A DNA stretch of 64,000 bases, from assembly GCA_007694185.1 (NCBI GenBank), contig RECD01000102.1, positions 1 through 64,000 of the forward strand, read 5' to 3'. The DNA comes from Planctomycetaceae bacterium (GTDB taxonomy: Bacteria > Planctomycetota > Planctomycetia > Pirellulales > Pirellulaceae). The notes under the pieces were generated by a model. The model ran no database searches. It was given only the letters and a program-made list of their open reading frames with translations, and had not been told where the DNA came from. A program made the translations under genes and the position numbers. Positions 1-7,624 of this stretch are shown piece by piece (position 1 is the stretch's first letter; every line of letters starts with the position of its first letter).

Positions 1-26
1 CTGGCGAGCGTAGCTACCGTCGCCAG
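1..26. repeat. near-perfect palindrome
   Basis: A 26-base element with 7-base arms, CTGGCGA and TCGCCAG, around a central self-complementary TAGCTA. Only the triplets between arm and centre do not pair. It lies beyond the stop of the TPR gene that ends at position 83, so it could be part of a 3' structure, a REP-like dispersed element or a protein-binding site. No second copy is visible in this window. The T-run expected of an intrinsic terminator does not follow directly. Confidence 0.5.
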
Positions 27-82
27 ACGGTGGCCGTACCCAACGGATTGGAAAAAAACAGATAGCTATTTTCCGCACGATG

Positions 83-1354
83 CTAATCGTTCCCTTCGGC
101 ATCGGCATCGGCATCGGCATCGGTGGCGGGTGGCGTCAACTTTCCGAGCGCTTCAGCCGCCGAACTCAAGCCGGGATCGATCGACAAGGCTGCCTGGAAC
201 CAGGTGGCTGCCAGTTCCGGTTTGCCCAGTTGCAGCGCGAACTGCCCGATTTCGTATCTCAGAGGGGAATCCGTTGGACGGTTGATGGCGTCGATTTGGA
301 GGTCGGAGAAACGTTGCCATTGCTCCTGCAGCTCGTCCGCCCGTGCGGACTGCTCGCGGGATTCGACCTCGCGTCCCAAGCGGCCCAAGACTTGCGCCAA
401 CTGGGTGCGGGCACCGTGATCGAACGGGGCCACGCGGATCGCCGTTTGCAGGAAACGTTCGGCCGCTTCTACCTCGCCATCGGCCAAGGCGAGTTCGGCG
501 TTGAGTTGCAAGGTATCGAGGTCATTCGGTTCGGCAGCAAACGCCCGATTGGCCAACGTGCGGGCGTCATCGAGTTCGCCCAGATTGAGCAAACATCGTG
601 CGGTCAGCCGCAGCTTGCGAACCGATTCGCCGCAATGGTCAAGGCTTTGGAGCGCCGCCTCGTAGTCGCGTTGCTTGATCTGGCATTCGGCCAATTCCAG
701 CCATACCCGTTCGACACCCGGTTGGTTCGGCCCCCGACGGAGCGATTCCAGGTAATGGGGGATCGCGACATCGGGTCGTTCGTAATCCCGATTGATCAAG
801 CCCATGAAACGGTCGGGGCGGGGATCCTCGGGGGACAGGCTTGAGACCGCGCGAAGGTGCGTGAGGGCGTTGTCCATGGCGCCGACGTCGAAGTAGAGCA
901 CCCCGAGCCATTGATGGGCGGCCAGGCAATCGGGGTCGAGCGCGAGGGCCGCTTCCCAAAACAGTTTGGCGTTGCCGGCGGCCCCGAGTCGGTAGGCGGC
1001 CTGGCCGGCCAGAACCCGTGCGTCAACCTCTAAATCGGGGTGCTCCTGCGCGGTGAGAGCCAGTCCCAACGCTTCCTCCGCTTGGCCACTTTGCAGCCGT
1101 ACCCAACCGGTGAGGTAGGCGTGGTGTGCGCGAAACGGAAGGTGTCCTTCCAACGCGGCAATGGCACTCTCTACCTTGCTGCGGTCGTTGGCTTGCACCC
1201 CCGCCATCCCGGCCAGGAAGTGAGGCTGCGGGTCAGTGTGTCGCTGATAATTTAGCGAGCCAACGAGGCTGAGCGTCAACAGGCCGGCCCACAGTCGCGG
1301 GTCGAGCAGCAAGCTCAACCACGGTCGCGAACGCGCTGGATTCCCGTCAGTCAT
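83..1354 (-). CDS. membrane-anchored TPR protein
   Basis: A 423-residue protein with a short N-terminal region rich in Arg and Pro, one hydrophobic segment at about residues 19-36, and then helical TPR-like repeats to about residue 400. Several repeats show the usual small and aromatic residues, for example in the AHQWLGVLYFDVG and AATWFQAALSIDPG stretches. It probably sits in the cytoplasmic membrane with the repeats as a protein-binding platform. The extreme C-terminus is an Asp-Ala tandem run encoded by a hexamer repeat. Its ATG overlaps the stop of the upstream CRTAC1 gene by 8 bases, so the two are probably translated together. The partner is unknown. Confidence 0.85.
   Translation of the reverse strand: MTDGNPARSRPWLSLLLDPRLWAGLLTLSLVGSLNYQRHTDPQPHFLAGMAGVQANDRSKVESAIAALEGHLPFRAHHAYLTGWVRLQSGQAEEALGLALTAQEHPDLEVDARVLAGQAAYRLGAAGNAKLFWEAALALDPDCLAAHQWLGVLYFDVGAMDNALTHLRAVSSLSPEDPRPDRFMGLINRDYERPDVAIPHYLESLRRGPNQPGVERVWLELAECQIKQRDYEAALQSLDHCGESVRKLRLTARCLLNLGELDDARTLANRAFAAEPNDLDTLQLNAELALADGEVEAAERFLQTAIRVAPFDHGARTQLAQVLGRLGREVESREQSARADELQEQWQRFSDLQIDAINRPTDSPLRYEIGQFALQLGKPELAATWFQAALSIDPGLSSAAEALGKLTPPATDADADADAEGND
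97..120. repeat. hexanucleotide tandem repeat (CGGCAT)x4
   Basis: Four perfect CGGCAT units, followed by a degenerate fifth, lie in the 3' end of the TPR gene. On the coding strand they give alternating Asp-Ala at the C-terminus. In-frame copy-number changes would alter tail length without breaking the protein. Confidence 0.8.
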
Positions 1355-3263
1355 TCGCCGGCTCCACCAGAGTCAAGGTTTGGTTGACAGCGAGGTTCTC
1401 GACGACCGATTCGGCGCCGCTGGGCCAACGGACCGTCAATCGCTCGATCTGTTGGGCATCCCCCAAGCCCCATGACAAGGCTTCTTGACTGGTCGACAGG
1501 TAACTGCCGCCCCCTTTGCGAAACCGGACATGTTCCTGACCCTCGATCGTCACTCGCACGATCGCGCCGATCGCGTCACGGTTGGAGCGGGTACCGACCA
1601 ACCTGACTTGTAGCCAATTCCGATCGCCAGGGCCATCGTTCCGCAAGATCGCGAGCGGCGCGTTGATATTCGAAAAGATCACATCCAAATCGCCATCCCC
1701 GTCCAGGTCCGCGGCCGCCAAGCCGCGTCCCTCATGAAACTTGGAGAAGTAATTCTCGTCGTCGAACAGCAGGCGGCGAAACCGTCGCTCATCAGCCAAC
1801 ATCACGATCGGCTGCTGGGCTCGCGGCGATGCGGTCGGATAGAGGATCACATGTCCGTTGTTGACCATGATGTCCTCGCGGCCATCCAAATCGAAATCGG
1901 CGCAAACCGTGCCGAAGCCGACGAAGAGTCCCCCCAGCACGTTCAGCCCGGTGATGTCGCTGACATGCAAAAACGCGTTCGGCCCTTCGTTGCGGTAAAG
2001 AGCGAAATCCTCGCGTTCGTAATTCGTGACCCAAATGTCCGGCCGGCCCGAGCGATTGAAGTCGAGCAGGTCGACCCCCATGCTGCCGTTGGGAATGCCG
2101 GATTTATCAGCCGCCACGCCGGCGATCGTCGCGATTTCCCGAAAGGGAGCCTGCCCGCCGTTGGCATAGAGAAAATTGTTGGTCGTGTCGTTGGCGACGT
2201 ACACGTCGACTTGGCCGTTGCCGTCAAAATCCGCCACCAAGACTCCTAGGCCTTTGCCGTCAGACCGAAGTTGCCATTCTTCACTGACGTCCCGGAACGT
2301 CCCCTCAGCGGTTCCCAGGTACAACTTGTCCGGCAGTCCGGCAAACTCACGCGGCGGGCAGATGTCCCGTTCCTCGCTCGTTCGGCCACGGCAAAAAGGG
2401 TGATTCTCGAAGGACCAATCGACGTAGTGGGCGACGTACAGGTCCAGTATCCCGTCGTTGTTGAAGTCAGCCCAAGCGGCCGCCGAGCTCCAGGCGTCGT
2501 CGTGCAAGCCGACCGATTCGTGAACTTCGATAAACGTGCCGTCACCTTGATTCTGCCACAACTGCAAACCCCCGTAACCCGTGACCAAGACGTCGGGGAA
2601 ACCGTCTTGGTTGTAATCGGCGACGAACGCGCCGTGCGTGTAAAACCGCGGCGGAAATCCCTCCCCAGCAAACTCGCCAACCGCTTCCATCCGTTCGCCG
2701 TCCAGGTTGCGGAAGAGTTGGGACGCGAACCCGATCGGCTCGTCGTCCGAAAAGGTCCCGCCACCGGGACAAAACAGATCGGGTCTGCCGTCGCGGTCGT
2801 AATCGATCACCCCGATCCCGCCCCCCAATGACTCCAAAATGGTGAATCGCTGCTGGTCTTCGCCGTTGGAATAAGTGAAATCGACACCTGCGGCGTGGGT
2901 GATGTCGGTGAACCTGAGCGGGCTGGCGTCCGCGGGGATGGCCCCAGAAACTGCGGTTCGTGGCTCGGCAGGCGAGCCGGTCTGCGCGGGCGCCGGAATC
3001 GCCGGGGGGGCGTCACGCTCCGCGATCGGCTCGGCACGTTTGCAACCGTTGGTCAGCACGAGCATCAGCAAGCTCAAGCCGCTCAACCAGCAAACGCCGA
3101 CAGCACGGGGCCCCATCGCGGCGGGGTTCGTTGGCTGTTCGGCTCGCCGCTCATCGTTTGATCGCGACGTTGCTGGACAACCCGCAGCTCTCAGCCGATC
3201 GGATAACCACGACCGTCGGCCGATCGGATGGCCGGCAAAGGTCGGGGCGAGTCTTTTCCTCAT
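1347..3263 (-). CDS. CRTAC1-family FG-GAP/ASPIC-UnbV lipoprotein
   Basis: An exported lipoprotein with a hydrophobic segment ending in a lipobox (LTNGC, around residues 69-73 from this start). A beta-propeller of FG-GAP/VCBS repeats follows, with Asp-rich calcium-binding loops such as DYDRDGRPDLF, DFDGNGQVDVY and DLDGDGDLDVIF, and then a C-terminal ASPIC/UnbV domain. Such proteins are abundant at the planctomycete cell surface; their ligand is unknown. The chosen ATG has GAGG seven bases upstream, but it puts about 48 residues before the signal segment. An ATG at 3116 gives a conventional signal peptide but has no visible ribosome-binding site. It belongs to the DUF1559-lipoprotein-TPR cassette. 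Confidence 0.85.
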   Translation of the reverse strand: MRKRLAPTFAGHPIGRRSWLSDRLRAAGCPATSRSNDERRAEQPTNPAAMGPRAVGVCWLSGLSLLMLVLTNGCKRAEPIAERDAPPAIPAPAQTGSPAEPRTAVSGAIPADASPLRFTDITHAAGVDFTYSNGEDQQRFTILESLGGGIGVIDYDRDGRPDLFCPGGGTFSDDEPIGFASQLFRNLDGERMEAVGEFAGEGFPPRFYTHGAFVADYNQDGFPDVLVTGYGGLQLWQNQGDGTFIEVHESVGLHDDAWSSAAAWADFNNDGILDLYVAHYVDWSFENHPFCRGRTSEERDICPPREFAGLPDKLYLGTAEGTFRDVSEEWQLRSDGKGLGVLVADFDGNGQVDVYVANDTTNNFLYANGGQAPFREIATIAGVAADKSGIPNGSMGVDLLDFNRSGRPDIWVTNYEREDFALYRNEGPNAFLHVSDITGLNVLGGLFVGFGTVCADFDLDGREDIMVNNGHVILYPTASPRAQQPIVMLADERRFRRLLFDDENYFSKFHEGRGLAAADLDGDGDLDVIFSNINAPLAILRNDGPGDRNWLQVRLVGTRSNRDAIGAIVRVTIEGQEHVRFRKGGGSYLSTSQEALSWGLGDAQQIERLTVRWPSGAESVVENLAVNQTLTLVEPAND

Positions 3264-3324
3264 GACGTTACCTCGGGGCAGCGTTCGGCGGGGCGCAGCC
3301 GAACCCGGGATTCGCTCAGAAAGG

Positions 3325-3975
3325 TCAAGGGGAGGAGGGATCAACTGTGGGTTCGTCTCGCAGCTCTTCTGACGGAATTTTGTCCGGCGAACGCCCGACG
3401 TAGACTTCGGTGTCCGGATGGAGTTCTTGCCACTGGCTCCAAGTCATCCGTTGGAAGGGAACGTCTTGCAGACCCTCGACCGTTTCCTCTTGCTTGAAAC
3501 GGACGTCGCCACGAAACAGCAGCAGCTCGCCCTCAAGCATTCCCATCGTACCGATTTCGAGACTGGTTTGCGGCGCATGGTCCGCTGCTTCCAGCACCCG
3601 CACGCATTCGGTCGCGTTGCAGTAGGTGACCGTGAACGCAGCGGGTTGACCCGCAGCGTCGATCGCGTGGTCGTTGACGACGTGATCGAGCAGGCCTGAC
3701 ATTTGGGCCAGTGGGTAAGCCTTCGGTCGCCCCTGGACCACGACACCGATCACTTCGTCGTCATCACGCAGTTCGGCTTGGTCGGTGGGAACGAAGGCTG
3801 GCCGATCGATCCCGGCAGAGATCATTGGGGTGCTGTCGGTGGCCTCTAACGCGCGTCGCATCTCAGGTGACAGTCCCCCCAGCATATCTTCTTTGGTCCG
3901 TTGTCGACCGCAGGCGGTGCAGACGATCCCGACCAACACCAGGACGGCCAAGCCAATATGGTCACGGATGGTCAT
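3325..3975 (-). CDS. DUF3179 domain lipoprotein
   Basis: About 216 residues: a signal segment ending in a lipobox (CTAC near residue 22), then a region typical of DUF3179, with VIGVVVQGRPKAYPLAQM, a VNDH motif and a TYCNATECVRV stretch carrying two cysteines. The protein is shorter than many DUF3179 proteins, so only part of the domain may be present. A second ATG nine bases upstream (3984) is possible, but the AGGAG before it would then be only two bases from the start. The biochemical role of DUF3179 is not established; a secreted or periplasmic location follows from the lipobox. Confidence 0.8.
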   Translation of the reverse strand: MTIRDHIGLAVLVLVGIVCTACGRQRTKEDMLGGLSPEMRRALEATDSTPMISAGIDRPAFVPTDQAELRDDDEVIGVVVQGRPKAYPLAQMSGLLDHVVNDHAIDAAGQPAAFTVTYCNATECVRVLEAADHAPQTSLEIGTMGMLEGELLLFRGDVRFKQEETVEGLQDVPFQRMTWSQWQELHPDTEVYVGRSPDKIPSEELRDEPTVDPSSP

Positions 3976-4091
3976 GCTTATCATGGCTCCTGAGCGTGCG
4001 AAAACGAAAAACGGCGGCGGTTCTACGTAGGAACCACCGCCGTCGGATCGAACGGGCTGGATAATCGCGATGAGCTCCCGAAAAAACGGCC

Positions 4092-4568
4092 TCAACGGCT
4101 CGTCAATTCGATGGTGATGTCGTTGGGGCCATCTTGGGTGACTTCAACCCGAATCCCGGACATCGTCGGGTTGTTGTACTTGGCCGGGATGATGTACTTG
4201 GGCGTATAGTCGCTCGTGATCGCGGGATTGGTTGTCATCTGCTCCATGATGGCTTTCGGGTCCTCGGTCATTTGACCACCGGACTCCGACTTGAGAACCG
4301 CGACCCCGTGACCGCCGACAACGGCACCGGGGGCGGTCTGTGATCCGACGATGGTTTGCAGCGTGAATTTACCGCTGGCGTCCGTTTTTCCGGACGCGAG
4401 TCGGTTTTCGGTATCGCTCATGAAGTTGACGGTTGCCCCATCAACCGGGTTGCCGTCGAGGGTAACCGTGCCGGTTACGGGAACCGTGGTCGGCAGGTCG
4501 CCGCCCCCACAACCCACGAAGGCGACGGGAATAACCAACAACCAAACTGGCAGAAGAAGAACTTTCAT
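4092..4568 (-). CDS. small lipoprotein with carboxypeptidase-regulatory-like fold
   Basis: A 158-residue lipoprotein. The signal peptide ends in VAFVGC, and the mature part begins with VPVTGTVTLDGNPVDGATVNF, cited here only as the pattern of a CarboxypepD_reg / transthyretin-like beta-sandwich. Small proteins of this type nearly always sit next to a DUF1559 gene in planctomycetes, as here, where DUF1559 lies about 190 bases upstream. They are assumed to be surface or periplasmic partners of the DUF1559 protein. The function is unknown. Confidence 0.85.
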   Translation of the reverse strand: MKVLLLPVWLLVIPVAFVGCGGGDLPTTVPVTGTVTLDGNPVDGATVNFMSDTENRLASGKTDASGKFTLQTIVGSQTAPGAVVGGHGVAVLKSESGGQMTEDPKAIMEQMTTNPAITSDYTPKYIIPAKYNNPTMSGIRVEVTQDGPNDITIELTSR

Positions 4569-4757
4569 CGGATCGTGAATCGTTGAATGGAAAGGGAGGC
4601 GGAGGGCGGGACGAGCGGCGCGTGTGAGTCGGTCAATTTGGCGGTGACGAATTTCTCGCCAATTCGCCATATCTGTTAGCAAACGAAGGGATGCGATCGC
4701 GAGCGTTTCGGCCACGATCGGCACCCCTTCAAAAATCAGACCAGAAACAAGGCTCGA

Positions 4758-5867
4758 CTATGGGATCTGGGCTGGGATGCCGTCTTTCCGGCCGCCCAAG
4801 GCTTGATAGACCCGATAATCGATCGATTCGGACAGAAACGCGACACTGGCGTCACCGAAGACGAATTGAGCCCCGCCGGCATGCTCCGATTTGAAGCCTT
4901 GCGAAGTTTGCCAGTTTCGCCAGCCGTTGCAGCCGAAGCCGGCATCATTGTCCAAGCCTCTCGGATTGACAGACTGATCCCAACCCGGCTCGCCGATCCC
5001 GACGATCGGGAAATTGATCGGGGCGCTGGTAGCCGTCCACAGGCTGTTGAAGTGCATCCAACCGTTCCAGTGGTGATCGCCTTTGTGAGGCAAGATTTCG
5101 CCCATCGCGATCGTGTTGGACAGGCCGTCCTTTACCTCAGCGAAGCGGGGGAACCACTCGCCACGACCGAACATCCCCGACACGTTGACGCCGCTGCGCG
5201 AATTGCCGTGGCCGGCCGCACCGTCACCAAACAGGTTACCGGGGAATAGGTTGCAGGTCGAATTGTGTGACGGCATCGCTTGGGCGCCGATGCTAACCGC
5301 ATAATTCGACAACGCCCGGTGGCCTGCGTTAGCCGGATCGCTCCACTGCCATCGGTCCATCCCGCTGTAGCTAGGGCAGATGTAGGTCGGTACGGAGACG
5401 TGCCAAACCCGCTCGACCATCATCCCGTTGAAATCGAACGATCCTGGCGCTCGCGACGGAACCCAAGCCTGCCATTCGGCCGCTCCCGGCGGCCGTCCCC
5501 CATCAAGCAGCGGCAGCGGAGCCCCACTAAAGGGGATGGCGTCGTAAAGGGCTTGTTGTTCGATGTAGGGGAGCAATTTGGCCAGCTGGCTCCCCTTGCT
5601 GCTTGCTTCCCAAGTTCCCGGCTCTTGCGGGGTTGCGGCATGCTGGAAGCCCGACGAGGGCAAACGGTTGAAGGTGTCGTGGTAATTGTGCAACGCCAAA
5701 CCGATTTGTTTCAGGTTGTTGCTGCAGCTCATCCGCCGAGCCGCTTCGCGAGCGGCTTGGACGGCAGGCAGCAACAGCCCGACCATCACGCCGATGATCG
5801 CGATGACCACCAGCAATTCGACGAGCGTGAACGCCCGTCTGGGACGAATAGAAGTACGAGATAACAT
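4758..5867 (-). CDS. DUF1559 prepilin-like protein
   Basis: A 369-residue protein with a type IV prepilin-like N-terminus (residues 10-35, RRAFTLVELLVVIAIIG) followed by the planctomycete DUF1559 body (LPAVQAAREAARRMSCSNNLKQIGLALHNYHD, spanning about residues 33-64). The usual Gly before the Phe of the processing site is Ala here, so cleavage by PilD-type peptidase may be less efficient. AAGGAG lies about ten bases before the ATG. These proteins exist in dozens of copies per planctomycete genome and are thought to be envelope or pseudopilin-like components; no function is proven. Confidence 0.92.
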   Translation of the reverse strand: MLSRTSIRPRRAFTLVELLVVIAIIGVMVGLLLPAVQAAREAARRMSCSNNLKQIGLALHNYHDTFNRLPSSGFQHAATPQEPGTWEASSKGSQLAKLLPYIEQQALYDAIPFSGAPLPLLDGGRPPGAAEWQAWVPSRAPGSFDFNGMMVERVWHVSVPTYICPSYSGMDRWQWSDPANAGHRALSNYAVSIGAQAMPSHNSTCNLFPGNLFGDGAAGHGNSRSGVNVSGMFGRGEWFPRFAEVKDGLSNTIAMGEILPHKGDHHWNGWMHFNSLWTATSAPINFPIVGIGEPGWDQSVNPRGLDNDAGFGCNGWRNWQTSQGFKSEHAGGAQFVFGDASVAFLSESIDYRVYQALGGRKDGIPAQIP

Positions 5868-6166
5868 CACGGACAAACTCCTTGACTGAGGATCAAAAAA
5901 GACGAATAGCCTTACCCAGCGGGCGGTCGGTGGTACTGAACCGCCGCCGGCCGCAATGACCCGAAGGATGGACGTCATGACCAAATTGGCCAGGTGACGG
6001 GATTGAAACAACCCTTCGGGGCATCGGACAAAAGCGGCCGCTGCCTTCTCTTTTATCAGGCCGGCCGACTCAAAACAAGAAAAAAAGACAAGCTAGGACT
6101 AGAAAACAGAATATTTTCGCGGGCAGGGTGCCCATAGGCGGGCCGTTTGGGTTGTTTTGATTCCCG

Positions 6167-7591
6167 CTAAGGGGCCGGGTCGGTGGGTGTCGCCAGCGGG
6201 GCCTCCTCGCCTGCATCGGCACGGGCTGGTGAGTCGGCAGGGAGGGCCGGGGGGGCCGGGCCGGCTTGGACGCGATGTCGCCTGGCCTGAGTGATCCATC
6301 GAGGGTGGCGTGCGACCTGGCTTTCGTAGTATTCGGCCAGCGCCTGATGAGTCGGTTGGTGTCGCGGGTCGGCATCCAGGACGCTTTGCAGCCACATCAA
6401 CCCGTCCTCGATGTTGCCGTAGCGGAGCAGGGTGGAACCGATCGCGAACCGCCGCTGCAGGTTTCCCGGCTCCTCGTTAACTTCGTTGATCAACCGGTTT
6501 GCGACGGCGGTATGCTTGGCCGCTTCGGTCGCATATTCGAAATGGGTTGTCGCTTCATCGATGCGGCCCAAACCCCGCAGCGCCAGTGCGTAGGCGTAGC
6601 GGACTTCACGCCGGTTGCTGCCCGCTTCGATTTCCTCTCGCAGCACGCTCTCGGCCTCGGCATATCGCCCTTGCTCCACGGCCGAGTTTGCCTTTTCGAC
6701 GAGCAGTCGGTAGTCATCCGGGAATCGTCGCAACGCCTCGTCCAACGCCGCCTCGGCCTCCTCCGGCCGGCTTTCGGCCTTCAGTGCAGACGCCAAGCCG
6801 ACCGTCGCGGAGGCACCCAAGGATGGGTCGCTGGTCGCGATCTGAAACAGCGGAATGGCGTCGGCCGGCCGCTTTAAGTCCAACAGAAGTTGGGCCAACC
6901 CGAGGGCCGCCGAGGCATTCTTTGGGTCTAGCCGCAGGGCGGTGCGGAACGCTGCTTCGGCCGCTTCGTTGGCTGACAATTCGGCCTGGATTTGTCCGAT
7001 CCAGGCATGCGGGCGGGCATCCTTTGGGAAATCACCGGCCCAAGCGTGCAGCATGGCGAGCGCCGAGGAGAAATCGCGAACCCGCATGTAACCCTGGGCG
7101 TACGCTTCGCAGATTTCCGCTTCGTCGCCACCGGCCGTTTCAAGCAGCGTTGCGAGTTGCGGTCCGGCGACGCTCATTTGGCCGCTTTGGGCTGACGCGA
7201 GCAGGCTTTCGCGGAGCGCCAGTTCGGGGTCGATCCCGAGATGTTCGGCGCGGCGAAGTTCGCGACCGAACTCGGTCAAATTCCCTTCACGCCGATGAAC
7301 GCGGGCGGTGGCGAGTGCGGTTTCCGGTGCGTAGGGCGAAACCCATTCGGCAACCCGGAGCCAATCCCGTGCGGCCGCCATGTCATCCCGGCTCGCCCGC
7401 TCCATCGCTCGCCTGCCGATCCAGCCGGCGATCGCCGGCCGTTGCCAGGCGAGGGCATGGAGCGTGATCAGGAGAACGACGATTAGCCACCAAACCCGAC
7501 GATTGCCGGGCTTGTGCTTGCCCACGAGTTCAGCCGATGGCGGTTCTGTCGTCGGAGGTTGTGGGGTTGGCTCAGCAGGGCGCTCGTTCAT
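6167..7591 (-). CDS. membrane-anchored TPR protein
   Basis: 474 residues: a Pro/Glu/Thr-rich N-terminus, one transmembrane segment at about residues 32-50, then repeated TPR helices over most of the protein. Examples are the ASAALGLAQLLLDLKRPADA and LEYYESQ-type helices and the consensus-like PDDYRLLVEKANSAVEQGRYAEAE region. The C-terminus is low-complexity, Pro/Ala-rich. It follows the Aas-like gene on the same strand after 33 bases, so the two are likely co-transcribed. It resembles the TPR protein at the left edge in layout (anchor plus repeats) but not in detail. Binding partner unknown. Confidence 0.85.
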   Translation of the reverse strand: MNERPAEPTPQPPTTEPPSAELVGKHKPGNRRVWWLIVVLLITLHALAWQRPAIAGWIGRRAMERASRDDMAAARDWLRVAEWVSPYAPETALATARVHRREGNLTEFGRELRRAEHLGIDPELALRESLLASAQSGQMSVAGPQLATLLETAGGDEAEICEAYAQGYMRVRDFSSALAMLHAWAGDFPKDARPHAWIGQIQAELSANEAAEAAFRTALRLDPKNASAALGLAQLLLDLKRPADAIPLFQIATSDPSLGASATVGLASALKAESRPEEAEAALDEALRRFPDDYRLLVEKANSAVEQGRYAEAESVLREEIEAGSNRREVRYAYALALRGLGRIDEATTHFEYATEAAKHTAVANRLINEVNEEPGNLQRRFAIGSTLLRYGNIEDGLMWLQSVLDADPRHQPTHQALAEYYESQVARHPRWITQARRHRVQAGPAPPALPADSPARADAGEEAPLATPTDPAP

Positions 7592-7624
7592 CAGGGGGCG
7601 TTTCCCAGGGATTGGGGCGTCGGT

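Noticed and set aside
6115-6135. Terminator at the end of the TPR gene
   Set aside because: The stem is only 5 bases (GGGCA/TGCCC) and lacks a proper T-run. The sequence is better explained as one more GGGCAGGG motif.
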